Source: Astropecten irregularis (lineage: Eukaryota; Echinodermata; Asteroidea; Paxillosida; Astropectinidae). Taken from it: a stretch of 64,000 bases of DNA. The stretch's first letter is position 1. Every line of letters starts with the position of its first letter. The position numbers and the translations under genes were made by a program. Below are positions 27,001 through 42,000 of this stretch, piece by piece. The DNA is taken from NCBI GenBank assembly GCA_963971285.1, contig OZ020255.1:868001-932000 (forward strand). The letters are read 5' to 3'. The notes under the pieces are model-generated. The model did no database searches. It was not told the DNA's origin and saw only the letters and a program-made list of their open reading frames with translations.

Positions 27001-30000
27001 GGTAGTCTTCAAAATGGTGCCAGTTTTTGGATTTGAAATGCGTGAAATTTTATTTTGAAAACATGACGGTACTGGGAAAAGGTGAAAATGTTCTCACCCT
27101 CGGCACATCCTAAAACGGTCAGTTGCAGTTCAATAGAATCAGCTTCTATGACTGTCTGGAACTCAATACGGAATACCGAAATTCCCTCTAGATTGTTGTC
27201 ATCCGTCAGGAATGTAACCCTTTGTGACAAGCCTCCTTCGAGCACGACGGCTACGGTCTGTAATTTGAAATAAAAGACGAAATGTTTATATTCTGCTGAG
27301 GAATGATTTGCTCCGCGGGAAATATGGACTAGTGAAAATGTGGGCTAAATTTCGTCTCGAATATTGTGTGTTAATTTTAATCTGAGCATACCTTTATCTG
27401 ATCATTGCTATCCCGCACAGGCGAAAACCCAGTGTCTCCGTATTTCTGTGTGGAGAAAGTTAAGTTAACTTCCACTTGTGCCGGCTGTTGGGTGCTTTCT
27501 GTTGGTGTTGTGGATGACAGTGGCAAACTCAATGTGAGACTGACTGCCCGGACAGTGATTTGTTTGTTAAATGTACTGTCTACGGTAGCTTTCTCTTGCT
27601 CTTGTGTATTTGGCAGGTCTTTGAGTGTCACAAGTCCAGTTGTTTCGTCTACAGATGCCGATGCACTACCAGTGACAGAGGCCAGTTGTCCAGATGATTT
27701 GTCCATTGGTTCGAGACAATATCCTGTAGTAGGGGAATCGCGCAGGTTAACAACGAATAATTGACGGTGAAGGAAAAGAATGCGAAACATTTTAATCAGC
27801 TAGATCTGCGGTTGAAGAACAAATAATGGTAGTGGTGTGATAGGTTTTGTAGAACAATTTATCTTTCATACCTTGAGTGGTTGATGGCGGAGGTGTTGTG
27901 CTTATGACAGTTGTGGTCACTGTAGAGGTTCGAGTCGTCGGGAAAGTGGTAGAGTATTCTAGAAGAAGAGGTGTTGTTATTAAGATTAGTCATTAAGATG
28001 TAAGTCACAATGGGTGTTTGCATTCTAAGATAGACATATCGCGTTCTGCTTGTGAAGAAATGCTGTAGAGAGACTTACCTTTCACACAACCGAGGACATG
28101 AAGCTCAAAAGTTGTTGCATCAGCATCACTGACATTGCGGAACTGAATACGCAATTCTGTCACACCATCCAGTGTTCCTTCGAAATCTGGCAAAAGCGTC
28201 ATGATGGGCTCGTCTAGTTTGACGGTGATGTTTATTAGCTGTATAGGAATACGGTATGGATTCAGCATGGTCAGATACGTTGCCCAGGTGAAAGGAAATG
28301 AAAAATTGGACCTTGAAAGATTTGTATTTGTCTGCTTACTTTCTGTCGTCCAGTGGAGTCATTAATGACGTCAGTAAAGGTGCTGTCTCCTGGTTTCTTA
28401 ACACTCAGTGTGACGGTGACTGTTACTGGCTCTTGTGGAGTAGGTTGCCTTGATGTTGTGCTTTCTTGTGTTCCAGTAGGTACAGTGGTTGATTCAGGAG
28501 AGCGCAAAGTGACGACAAAGGCTCCAACTTGGACGGGTTCTCGGAAGACACGCAGCACACTTGGAATATCACTTGAAGTTTCACCTGTTGGTATCTGTGT
28601 GATCGTCAGGTACGAGGTGTTTTCGTCAACTGTGAGTGTCCCTTCAGGTGTGATGCTAGATTCAAGTCCTTTCTCGCCATCCATTGGCTCTAGGCAATAT
28701 CCTATAGGGACAAACAAATGTGAAATCAATCAATATCCATTGGAGGGAAATTTAAGGAAGAACTTATTTGGCTTGGAAAAGAAGAAATGTAAATACAGGA
28801 AAGTCATCCGCATTATCTCTCCAATTGTTCTACTCTATCCTCATACCTGGAGTGGTTGACCTCTCCGATGTTGTCGTACTCGACCTTGTTGTTTCTTCAG
28901 TGATACTTGTAGTCGGTGTAGTGACAGTGGTTACTTTGGTTGTCATCTCAGTTGTTGAGTATTCTAAAAGAAAATGTGTTTTGCCGTAGAAGACATGAGA
29001 TATTGAAAGCATTTCATATGTAGTACTGTTTAGGTAGGGCATTGGTAGTCTGCAAAATGGTGCCAGTTTTTGGATTTGATATGCGTGAAATTTTATTTTG
29101 AAAACATGACGGTACTGGGAAAAGGTGAAAATGTTCTCACCCTCGGCACATCCTAAAACGGTCAGTTGCAGTTCAATAGAATCAGCTTCTATGACTGTCT
29201 GGAACTCAATACGGAATACCGAAATTCCCTCTAGATTGTTGTCATCCGTCAGGAATGTAACCTTTTGTGACAAGCCTCCTTCGAGCACGACGGCTACGGT
29301 CTGTAATTTGAAAAAAAAGACGAAATGTTTATATTCTGCTGAGGAATGATTTGCTCCGCGGGAAATATGGACTAGTGAAAATGTGGGCTGAATTTCGTCT
29401 CGAATATTGTGTGTTAATTTTAATCTGAGCATACCTTTATCTGATCATTGCTATCCCGCACAGGCGAAAACCCAGTGTCTCCGTATTTCTGTGTGGAGAA
29501 AGTTAAGTTAACTTCCACTTGTGCCGGCTGTTGGGTGCTTTCTGTTGGTGTTGTGGATGACAGTGGCAAACTCAATGTGAGACTGACTGCCCGGACAGTG
29601 ATTTGTTTGTTAAATGTACTGTCAACGGTAGCTTTCTCTTGCTCTTGTGTATTTGGCAGGTCTTTGAGTGTCACAAGTCCAGTTGTTTCGTCTACAGATG
29701 CCGATGCACTACCAGTGACAGAGGCCAGTTGTCCAGATGATTTGTCCATTGGTTCGAGACAATATCCTGTAGTAGGGGAATCGCGCAGGTTAACAACGAA
29801 TAATTGACGGTGAAGGAAAAGAATGCGAAACATTTTAATCAGCTAGATCTGCGGTTGAAGAACAAATAATGGTAGTGGTGTGATAGGTTTTGTAGAACAA
29901 TTTATCTTTCATACCTTGAGTGGTTGATGGCGGAGGTGTTGTGCTTATGACAGTTGTGGTCACTGTAGAGGTTCGAGTCGTCGGGAAAGTGGTAGAGTAT

Positions 30001-33000
30001 TCTAGAAGAAGAGGTGTTGTTATTAAGATTAGTCATTAAGATGTAAGTCACAATGGGTGTTTGCATTCTAAGATAGAAATATCGCGTTCTGCTTGTGAAG
30101 AAATGCTGTAGAGAGACTTACCTTTCACACAACCGAGGACATGAAGCTCAAAAGTTGTTGCATCAGCATCACTGACATTGCGGAACTGAATACGCAATTC
30201 TGTCACACCATCCAGTGTTCCTTCGAAATCTGGCAAAAGCGTCATGATGGGCTCGTCTAGTTTGACGGTGATGTTTATTAGCTGTATAGGAATACGGTAT
30301 GGATTCAGCATGGTCAGATACGTTGCCCAGGTGAAAGGAAATGAAAAATTGGACCTTGAAAGATTTGTATTTGTCTGCTTACTTTCTGTCGTCCAGTGGA
30401 GTCATCAATGACGTCAGTAAAGGTGCTGTCTCCTGGTTTCTTAACACTCAGTGTGACGGTGACTGTTACTGGCTCTTGTGGAGTAGGTTGCCTTGATGTT
30501 GTGCTTTCTTGTGTTCCAGTAGGTACAGTGGTTGATTCAGGAGAGCGCAAAGTGACGACAAAGGCTCCAACTTGGACGGGTTCTCGGAAGACACGCAGCA
30601 CACTTGGAATATCACTTGAAGTTTCACCTGTTGGTATCTGTGTGATCGTCAGGTACGAGGTGTTTTCGTCAACTGTGAGTGTCCCTTCAGGTGTGATGCT
30701 AGATTCAAGTCCTTTCTCGCCATCCATTGGCTCTAGGCAATATCCTATAGGGACAAACAAATGTGAAATCAATCAATATCCATTGGAGGGAAATTTAAGG
30801 AAGAACTTATTTGGCTTGGAAAAGAAGAAATGTAAATACAGGAAAGTCATCCGCATTATCTCTCCAATTGTTCTACTCTATCCTCATACCTGGAGTGGTT
30901 GACCTCTCCGATGTTGTCGTACTCGACCTTGTTGTTTCTTCAGTGATACTTGTAGTCGGTGTAGTGACAGTGGTTACTTTGGTTGTCATCTCAGTTGTTG
31001 AGTATTCTAAAAGAAAATGTGTTTTGCCGTAGAAGACATGAGATATTGAAAGCATTTCATATGTAGTACTGTTTAGGTAGGGCATTGGTAGTCTGCAAAA
31101 TGGTGCCAGTTTTTGGATTTGATATGCGTGAAATTTTATTTTGAAAACATGACGGTACTGGGAAAAGGTGAAAATGTTCTCACCCTCGGCACATCCTAAA
31201 ACGGTCAGTTGCAGTTCAATAGAATCAGCTTCTATGACTGTCTGGAACTCAATACGGAATACCGAAATTCCCTCTAGATTGTTGTCATCCGTCAGGAATG
31301 TAACCTTTTGTGACAAGCCTCCTTCGAGCACGACGGCTACGGTCTGTAATTTGAAAAAAAAGACGAAATGTTTATATTCTGCTGAGGAATGATTTGCTCC
31401 GCGGGAAATATGGACTAGTGAAAATGTGGGCTGAATTTCGTCTCGAATATTGTGTGTTAATTTTAATCTGAGCATACCTTTATCTGATCATTGCTATCCC
31501 GCACAGGCGAAAACCCAGTGTCTCCGTATTTCTGTGTGGAGAAAGTTAAGTTAACTTCCACTTGTGCCGGCTGTTGGGTGCTTTCTGTTGGTGTTGTGGA
31601 TGACAGTGGCAAACTCAATGTGAGACTGACTGCCCGGACAGTGATTTGTTTGTTAAATGTACTGTCAACGGTAGCTTTCTCTTGCTCTTGTGTATTTGGC
31701 AGGTCTTTGAGTGTCACAAGTCCAGTTGTTTCGTCTACAGATGCCGATGCACTACCAGTGACAGAGGCCAGTTGTCCAGATGATTTGTCCATTGGTTCGA
31801 GACAATATCCTGTAGTAGGGGAATCGCGCAGGTTAACAACGAATAATTGACGGTGAAGGAAAAGAATGCGAAACATTTTAATCAGCTAGATCTGCGGTTG
31901 AAGAACAAATAATGGTAGTGGTGTGATAGGTTTTGTAGAACAATTTATCTTTCATACCTTGAGTGGTTGATGGCGGAGGTGTTGTGCTTATGACAGTTGT
32001 GGTCACTGTAGAGGTTCGAGTCGTCGGGAAAGTGGTAGAGTATTCTAGAAGAAGAGGTGTTGTTATTAAGATTAGTCATTAAGATGTAAGTCACAATGGG
32101 TGTTTGCATTCTAAGATAGAAATATCGCGTTCTGCTTGTGAAGAAATGCTGTAGAGAGACTTACCTTTCACACAACCGAGGACATGAAGCTCAAAAGTTG
32201 TTGCATCAGCATCACTGACATTGCGGAACTGAATACGCAATTCTGTCACACCATCCAGTGTTCCTTCGAAATCTGGCAAAAGCGTCATGATGGGCTCGTC
32301 TAGTTTGACGGTGATGTTTATTAGCTGTATAGGAATACGGTATGGATTCAGCATGGTCAGATACGTTGCCCAGGTGAAAGGAAATGAAAAATTGGACCTT
32401 GAAAGATTTGTATTTGTCTGCTTACTTTCTGTCGTCCAGTGGAGTCATCAATGACGTCAGTAAAGGTGCTGTCTCCTGGTTTCTTAACACTCAGTGTGAC
32501 GGTGACTGTTACTGGCTCTTGTGGAGTAGGTTGCCTTGATGTTGTGCTTTCTTGTGTTCCAGTAGGTACAGTGGTTGATTCAGGAGAGCGCAAAGTGACG
32601 ACAAAGGCTCCAACTTGGACGGGTTCTCGGAAGACACGCAGCACACTTGGAATATCACTTGAAGTTTCACCTGTTGGTATCTGTGTGATCGTCAGGTACG
32701 AGGTGTTTTCGTCAACTGTGAGTGTCCCTTCAGGTGTGATGCTAGATTCAAGTCCTTTCTCGCCATCCATTGGCTCTAGGCAATATCCTATAGGGACAAA
32801 CAAATGTGAAATCAATCAATATCCATTGGAGGGAAATTTAAGGAAGAACTTATTTGGCTTGGAAAAGAAGAAATGTAAATACAGGAAAGTCATCCGCATT
32901 ATCTCTCCAATTGTATTGTTCTACTCTATCCTCATACCTGGAGTGGTTGACCTCTCCGATGTTGTCGTACTCGACCTTGTTGTTTCTTCAGTGATACTTG

Positions 33001-36000
33001 TAGTCGGTGTAGTGACAGTGGTTACTTTGGTTGTCATCTCAGTTGTTGAGTATTCTAAAAGAAAATGTGTTTTGCCGTAGAAGACATGAGATATTGAAAG
33101 CATTTCATATGTAGTACTGTTTAGGTAGGGCATTGGTAGTCTTCAAAATGGTGCCAGTTTTTGGATTTGATATGCGTGAAATTTTATTTTGAAAACATGA
33201 CGGTACTGGGAAAAGGTGAAAATGTTCTCACCCTCGGCACATCCTAAAACGGTCAGTTGCAGTTCAATAGAATCAGCTTCTATGACTGTCTGGAACTCAA
33301 TACGGAATACCGAAATTCCCTCTAGATTGTTGTCATCCGTCAGGAATGTAACCCTTTGTGACAAGCCTCCTTCGAGCACGACGGCTACGGTCTGTAATTT
33401 GAAATAAAAGACGAAATGTTTATATTCTGCTGAGGAATGATTTGCTCCGCGGGAAATATGGACTAGTGAAAATGTGGGCTGAATTTCGTCTCGAATATTG
33501 TGTGTTAATTTTAATCTGAGCATACCTTTATCTGATCATTGCTATCCCGCACAGGCGAAAACCCAGTGTCTCCGTATTTCTGTGTGGAGAAAGTTAAGTT
33601 AACTTCCACTTGTGCCGGCTGTTGGGTGCTTTCTGTTGGTGTTGTGGATGACAGTGGCAAACTCAATGTGAGACTGACTGCCCGGACAGTGATTTGTTTG
33701 TTAAATGTACTGTCTACGGTAGCTTTCTCTTGCTCTTGTGTATTTGGCAGGTCTTTGAGTGTCACAAGTCCAGTTGTTTCGTCTACAGATGCCGATGCAC
33801 TACCAGTGACAGAGGCCAGTTGTCCAGATGATTTGTCCATTGGTTCGAGACAATATCCTGTAGTAGGGGAATCGCGCAGGTTAACAACGAATAATTGACG
33901 GTGAAGGAAAAGAATGCGAAACATTTTAATCAGCTAGATCTGCGGTTGAAGAACAAATAATGGTAGTGGTGTGATAGGTTTTGTAGAACAATTTATCTTT
34001 CATACCTTGAGTGGTTGATGGCGGAGGTGTTGTGCTTATGACAGTTGTGGTCACTGTAGAGGTTCGAGTCGTCGGGAAAGTGGTAGAGTATTCTAGAAGA
34101 AGAGGTGTTGTTATTAAGATTAGTCATTAAGATGTAAGTCACAATGGGTGTTTGCATTCTAAGATAGAAATATCGCGTTCTGCTTGTGAAGAAATGCTGT
34201 AGAGAGACTTACCTTTCACACAACCGAGGACATGAAGCTCAAAAGTTGTTGCATCAGCATCACTGACATTGCGGAACTGAATACGCAATTCTGTCACACC
34301 ATCCAGTGTTCCTTCGAAATCTGGCAAAAGCGTCATGATGGGCTCGTCTAGTTTGACGGTGATGTTTATTAGCTGTATAGGAATACGGTATGGATTCAGC
34401 ATGGTCAGATACGTTGCCCAGGTGAAAGGAAATGAAAAATTGGACCTTGAAAGATTTGTATTTGTCTGCTTACTTTCTGTCGTCCAGTGGAGTCATCAAT
34501 GACGTCAGTAAAGGTGCTGTCTCCTGGTTTCTTAACACTCAGTGTGACGGTGACTGTTACTGGCTCTTGTGGAGTAGGTTGCCTTGATGTTGTGCTTTCT
34601 TGTGTTCCAGTAGGTACAGTGGTTGATTCAGGAGAGCGCAAAGTGACGACAAAGGCTCCAACTTGGACGGGTTCTCGGAAGACACGCAGCACACTTGGAA
34701 TATCACTTGAAGTTTCACCTGTTGGTATCTGTGTGATCGTCAGGTACGAGGTGTTTTCGTCAACTGTGAGTGTCCCTTCAGGTGTGATGCTAGATTCAAG
34801 TCCTTTCTCGCCATCCATTGGCTCTAGGCAATATCCTATAGGGACAAACAAATGTGAAATCAATCAATATCCATTGGAGGGAAATTTAAGGAAGAACTTA
34901 TTTGGCTTGGAAAAGAAGAAATGTAAATACAGGAAAGTCATCCGCATTATCTCTCCAATTGTATTGTTCTACTCTATCCTCATACCTGGAGTGGTTGACC
35001 TCTCCGATGTTGTCGTACTCGACCTTGTTGTTTCTTCAGTGATACTTGTAGTCGGTGTAGTGACAGTGGTTACTTTGGTTGTCATCTCAGTTGTTGAGTA
35101 TTCTAAAAGAAAATGTGTTTTGCCGTAGAAGACATGAGATATTGAAAGCATTTCATATGTAGTACTGTTTAGGTAGGGCATTGGTAGTCTTCAAAATGGT
35201 GCCAGTTTTTGGATTTGATATGCGTGAAATTTTATTTTGAAAACATGACGGTACTGGGAAAAGGTGAAAATGTTCTCACCCTCGGCACATCCTAAAACGG
35301 TCAGTTGCAGTTCAATAGAATCAGCTTCTATGACTGTCTGGAACTCAATACGGAATACCGAAATTCCCTCTAGATTGTTGTCATCCGTCAGGAATGTAAC
35401 CCTTTGTGACAAGCCTCCTTCGAGCACGACGGCTACGGTCTGTAATTTGAAATAAAAGACGAAATGTTTATATTCTGCTGAGGAATGATTTGCTCCGCGG
35501 GAAATATGGACTAGTGAAAATGTGGGCTGAATTTCGTCTCGAATATTGTGTGTTAATTTTAATCTGAGCATACCTTTATCTGATCATTGCTATCCCGCAC
35601 AGGCGAAAACCCAGTGTCTCCGTATTTCTGTGTGGAGAAAGTTAAGTTAACTTCCACTTGTGCCGGCTGTTGGGTGCTTTCTGTTGGTGTTGTGGATGAC
35701 AGTGGCAAACTCAATGTTAGACTGACTGCCCGGACAGTGATTTGTTTGTTAAATGTACTGTCTACGGTAGCTTTCTCTTGCTCTTGTGTATTTGGCAGGT
35801 CTTTGAGTGTCACAAGTCCAGTTGTTTCGTCTACAGATGCCGATGCACTACCAGTGACAGAGGCCAGTTGTCCAGATGATTTGTCCATTGGTTCGAGACA
35901 ATATCCTGTAGTAGGGGAATCGCGCAGGTTAACAACGAATAATTGACGGTGAAGGAAAAGAATGCGAAACATTTTAATCAGCTAGATCTGCGGTTGAAGA

Positions 36001-39000
36001 ACAAATAATGGTAGTGGTGTGATAGGTTTTGTAGAACAATTTATCTTTCATACCTTGAGTGGTTGATGGCGGAGGTGTTGTGCTTATGACAGTTGTGGTC
36101 ACTGTAGAGGTTCGAGTCGTCGGGAAAGTGGTAGAGTATTCTAGAAGAAGAGGTGTTGTTATTAAGATTAGTCATTAAGATGTAAGTCACAATGGGTGTT
36201 TGCATTCTAAGATAGAAATATCGCGTTCTGCTTGTGAAGAAATGTTGTAGAGAGACTTACCTTTCACACAACCGAGGACATGAAGCTCAAAAGTTGTTGC
36301 ATCAGCATCACTGACATTGCGGAACTGAATACGCAATTCTGTCACACCATCCAGTGTTCCTTCGAAATCTGGCAAAAGCGTCATGATGGGCTCGTCTAGT
36401 TTGACGGTGATGTTTATTAGCTGTATAGGAATACGGTATGGATTCAGCATGGTCAGATACGTTGCCCAGGTGAAGGGAAATGAAAAATTGGACCTTGAAA
36501 GATTTGTATTTGTCTGCTTACTTTCTGTCGTCCAGTGGAGTCATCAATGACGTCAGTAAAGGTGCTGTCTCCTGGTTTCTTAACACTCAGTGTGACGGTG
36601 ACTGTTACTGGCTCTTGTGGAGTAGGTTGCCTTGATGTTGTGCTTTCTTGTGTTCCAGTAGGTACAGTGGTTGATTCAGGAGAGCGCAAAGTGACGACAA
36701 AGGCTCCAACTTGGACGGGTTCTCGGAAGACACGCAGCACACTTGGAATATCACTTGAAGTTTCACCTGTTGGTATCTGTGTGATCGTCAGGTACGAGGT
36801 GTTTTCGTCAACTGTGAGTGTCCCTTCAGGTGTGATGCTAGATTCAAGTCCTTTCTCGCCATCCATTGGCTCTAGGCAATATCCTATAGGGACAAACAAA
36901 TGTGAAATCAATCAATATCCATTGGAGGGAAATTTAAGGAAGAACTTATTTGGCTTGGAAAAGAAGAAATGTAAATACAGGAAAGTCATCCGCATTATCT
37001 CTCCAATTGTATTGTTCTACTCTATCCTCATACCTGGAGTGGTTGACCTCTCCGATGTTGTCGTACTCGACCTTGTTGTTTCTTCAGTGATACTTGTAGT
37101 CGGTGTAGTGACAGTGGTTACTTTGGTTGTCATCTCAGTTGTTGAGTATTCTAAAAGAAAATGTGTTTTGCCGTAGAAGACATGAGATATTGAAAGCATT
37201 TCATCTGTAGTACTGTTTAGGTAGGGCATTGGTAGTCTGCAAAATGGTGCCAGTTTTTGGATTTGATATGCGTGAAATTTTATTTTGAAAACATGACGGT
37301 ACTGGGAAAAGGTGAAAATGTTCTCACCCTCGGCACATCCTAAAACGGTCAGTTGCAGTTCAATAGAATCAGCTTCTATGACTGTCTGGAACTCAATACG
37401 GAATACCGAAATTCCCTCTAGATTGTTGTCATCCGTCAGGAATGTAACCCTTTGTGACAAGCCTCCTTCGAGCACGACGGCTACGGTCTGTAATTTGAAA
37501 TAAAAGACGAAATGTTTATATTCTGCTGAGGAATGATTTGCTCCGCGGGAAATATGGACTAGTGAAAATGTGGGCTGAATTTCGTCTCGAATATTGTGTG
37601 TTAATTTTAATCTGAGCATACCTTTATCTGATCATTGCTATCCCGCACAGGCGAAAACCCAGTGTCTCCGTATTTCTGTGTGGAGAAAGTTAAGTTAACT
37701 TCCACTTGTGCCGGCTGTTGGGTGCTTTCTGTTGGTGTTGTGGATGACAGTGGCAAACTCAATGTGAGACTGACTGCCCGGACAGTGATTTGTTTGTTAA
37801 ATGTACTGTCTACGGTAGCTTTCTCGTGCTCTTGTGTATTTGGCAGGTCTTTGAGTGTCACAAGTCCAGTTGTTTCGTCTACAGATGCCGATGCACTACC
37901 AGTGACAGAGGCCAGTTGTCCAGATGATTTGTCCATTGGTTCGAGACAATATCCTGTAGTAGGGGAATCGCGCAGGTTAACAACGAATAATTGACGGTGA
38001 AGGAAAAGAATGCGAAACATTTTAATCAGCTAGATCTGCGGTTGAAGAACAAATAATGGTAGTGGTGTGATAGGTTTTGTAGAACAATTTATCTTTCATA
38101 CCTTGAGTGGTTGATGGCGGAGGTGTTGTGCTTATGACAGTTGTGGTCACTGTAGAGGTTCGAGTCGTCGGGAAAGTGGTAGAGTATTCTAGAAGAAGAG
38201 GTGTTGTTATTAAGATTAGTCATTAAGATGTAAGTCACAATGGGTGTTTGCATTCTAAGATAGAAATATCGCGTTCTGCTTGTGAAGAAATGTTGTAGAG
38301 AGACTTACCTTTCACACAACCGAGGACATGAAGCTCAAAAGTTGTTGCATCAGCATCACTGACATTGCGGAACTGAATACGCAATTCTGTCACACCATCC
38401 AGTGTTCCTTCGAAATCTGGCAAAAGCGTCATGATGGGCTCGTCTAGTTTGACGGTGATGTTTATTAGCTGTATAGGAATACGGTATGGATTCAGCATGG
38501 TCAGATACGTTGCCCAGGTGAAGGGAAATGAAAAATTGGACCTTGAAAGATTTGTATTTGTCTGCTTACTTTCTGTCGTCCAGTGGAGTCATCAATGACG
38601 TCAGTAAAGGTGCTGTCTCCTGGTTTCTTAACACTCAGTGTGACGGTGACTGTTACTGGCTCTTGTGGAGTAGGTTGCCTTGATGTTGTGCTTTCTTGTG
38701 TTCCAGTAGGTACAGTGGTTGATTCAGGAGAGCGCAAAGTGACGACAAAGGCTCCAACTTGGACGGGTTCTCGGAAGACACGCAGCACACTTGGAATATC
38801 ACTTGAAGTTTCACTTGTTGGTATCTGTGTGATCGTCAGGTACGAGGTGTTTTCGTCAACTGTGAGTGTCCCTTCAGGTGTGATGCTAGATTCAAGTCCT
38901 TTCTCGCCATCCATTGGCTCTAGGCAATATCCTATAGGGACAAACAAATGTGAAATCAATCAATATCCATTGGAGGGAAATTTAAGGAAGAACTTATTTG

Positions 39001-42000
39001 GCTTGGAAAAGAAGAAATGTAAATACAGGAAAGTCATCCGCATTATCTCTCCAATTGTATTGTTCTACTCTATCCTCATACCTGGAGTGGTTGACCTCTC
39101 CGATGTTGTCGTACTCGACCTTGTTGTTTCTTCAGTGATACTTGTAGTCGGTGTAGTGACAGTGGTTACTTTGGTTGTCATCTCAGTTGTTGAGTATTCT
39201 AAAAGAAAATGTGTTTTGCCGTAGAAGACATGAGATATTGAAAGCATTTCATCTGTAGTACTGTTTAGGTAGGGCATTGGTAGTCTGCAAAATGGTGCCA
39301 GTTTTTGGATTTGATATGCGTGAAATTTTATTTTGAAAACATGACGGTACTGGGAAAAGGTGAAAATGTTCTCACCCTCGGCACATCCTAAAACGGTCAG
39401 TTGCAGTTCAATAGAATCAGCTTCTATGACTGTCTGGAACTCAATACGGAATACCGAAATTCCCTCTAGATTGTTGTCATCCGTCAGGAATGTAACCCTT
39501 TGTGACAAGCCTCCTTCGAGCACGACGGCTACGGTCTGTAATTTGAAATAAAAGACGAAATGTTTATATTCTGCTGAGGAATGATTTGCTCCGCGGGAAA
39601 TATGGACTAGTGAAAATGTGGGCTGAATTTCGTCTCGAATATTGTGTGTTAATTTTAATCTGAGCATACCTTTATCTGATCATTGCTATCCCGCACAGGC
39701 GAAAACCCAGTGTCTCCGTATTTCTGTGTGGAGAAAGTTAAGTTAACTTCCACTTGTGCCGGCTGTTGGGTGCTTTCTGTTGGTGTTGTGGATGACAGTG
39801 GCAAACTCAATGTGAGACTGACTGCCCGGACAGTGATTTGTTTGTTAAATGTACTGTCTACGGTAGCTTTCTCTTGCTCTTGTGTATTTGGCAGGTCTTT
39901 GAGTGTCACAAGTCCAGTTGTTTCGTCTACAGATGCCGATGCACTACCAGTGACAGAGGCCAGTTGTCCAGATGATTTGTCCATTGGTTCGAGACAATAT
40001 CCTGTAGTAGGGGAATCGCGCAGGTTAACAACGAATAATTGACGGTGAAGGAAAAGAATGCGAAACATTTTAATCAGCTAGATCTGCGGTTGAAGAACAA
40101 ATAATGGTAGTGGTGTGATAGGTTTTGTAGAACAATTTATCTTTCATACCTTGAGTGGTTGATGGCGGAGGTGTTGTGCTTATGACAGTTGTGGTCACTG
40201 TAGAGGTTCGAGTCGTCGGGAAAGTGGTAGAGTATTCTAGAAGAAGAGGTGTTGTTATTAAGATTAGTCATTAAGATGTAAGTCACAATGGGTGTTTGCA
40301 TTCTAAGATAGAAATATCGCGTTCTGCTTGTGAAGAAATGTTGTAGAGAGACTTACCTTTCACACAACCGAGGACATGAAGCTCAAAAGTTGTTGCATCA
40401 GCATCACTGACATTGCGGAACTGAATACGCAATTCTGTCACACCATCCAGTGTTCCTTCGAAATCTGGCAAAAGCGTCATGATGGGCTCGTCTAGTTTGA
40501 CGGTGATGTTTATTAGCTGTATAGGAATACGGTATGGATTCAGCATGGTCAGATACGTTGCCCAGGTGAAGGGAAATGAAAAATTGGACCTTGAAAGATT
40601 TGTATTTGTCTGCTTACTTTCTGTCGTCCAGTGGAGTCATCAATGACGTCAGTAAAGGTGCTGTCTCCTGGTTTCTTAACACTCAGTGTGACGGTGACTG
40701 TTACTGGCTCTTGTGGAGTAGGTTGCCTTGATGTTGTGCTTTCTTGTGTTCCAGTAGGTACAGTGGTTGATTCAGGAGAGCGCAAAGTGACGACAAAGGC
40801 TCCAACTTGGACGGGTTCTCGGAAGACACGCAGCACACTTGGAATATCACTTGAAGTTTCACTTGTTGGTATCTGTGTGATCGTCAGGTACGAGGTGTTT
40901 TCGTCAACTGTGAGTGTCCCTTCAGGTGTGATGCTAGATTCAAGTCCTTTCTCGCCATCCATTGGCTCTAGGCAATATCCTATAGGGACAAACAAATGTG
41001 AAATCAATCAATATCCATTGGAGGGAAATTTAAGGAAGAACTTATTTGGCTTGGAAAAGAAGAAATGTAAATACAGGAAAGTCATCCGCATTATCTCTCC
41101 AATTGTATTGTTCTACTCTATCCTCATACCTGGAGTGGTTGACCTCTCCGATGTTGTCGTACTCGACCTTGTTGTTTCTTCAGTGATACTTGTAGTCGGT
41201 GTAGTGACAGTGGTTACTTTGGTTGTCATCTCAGTTGTTGAGTATTCTAAAAGAAAATGTGTTTTGCCGTAGAAGACATGAGATATTGAAAGCATTTCAT
41301 CTGTAGTACTGTTTAGGTAGGGCATTGGTAGTCTGCAAAATGGTGCCAGTTTTTGGATTTGATATGCGTGAAATTTTATTTTGAAAACATGACGGTACTG
41401 GGAAAAGGTGAAAATGTTCTCACCCTCGGCACATCCTAAAACGGTCAGTTGCAGTTCAATAGAATCAGCTTCTATGACTGTCTGGAACTCAATACGGAAT
41501 ACCGAAATTCCCTCTAGATTGTTGTCATCCGTCAGGAATGTAACCTTTTGTGACAAGCCTCCTTCGAGCACGACGGCTACGGTCTGTAATTTGAAAAAAA
41601 AGACGAAATGTTTATATTCTGCTGAGGAATGATTTGCTCCGCGGGAAATATGGACTAGTGAAAATGTGGGCTGAATTTCGTCTCGAATATTGTGTGTTAA
41701 TTTTAATCTGAGCATACCTTTATCTGATCATTGCTATCCCGCACAGGCGAAAACCCAGTGTCTCCGTATTTCTGTGTGGAGAAAGTTAAGTTAACTTCCA
41801 CTTGTGCCGGCTGTTGGGTGCTTTCTGTTGGTGTTGTGGATGACAGTGGCAAACTCAATGTGAGACTGACTGCCCGGACAGTGATTTGTTTGTTAAATGT
41901 ACTGTCTACGGTAGCTTTCTCTTGCTCTTGTGTATTTGGCAGGTCTTTGAGTGTCACAAGTCCAGTTGTTTCGTCTACAGATGCCGATGCACTACCAGTG

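Noticed and set aside
30745..32787. Frameshifted (pseudogene) units because of the 2,043-bp length
   Set aside because: The 5-bp deletion is in intron F-A; all six exons of units 15 and 16 keep their full length and phase.
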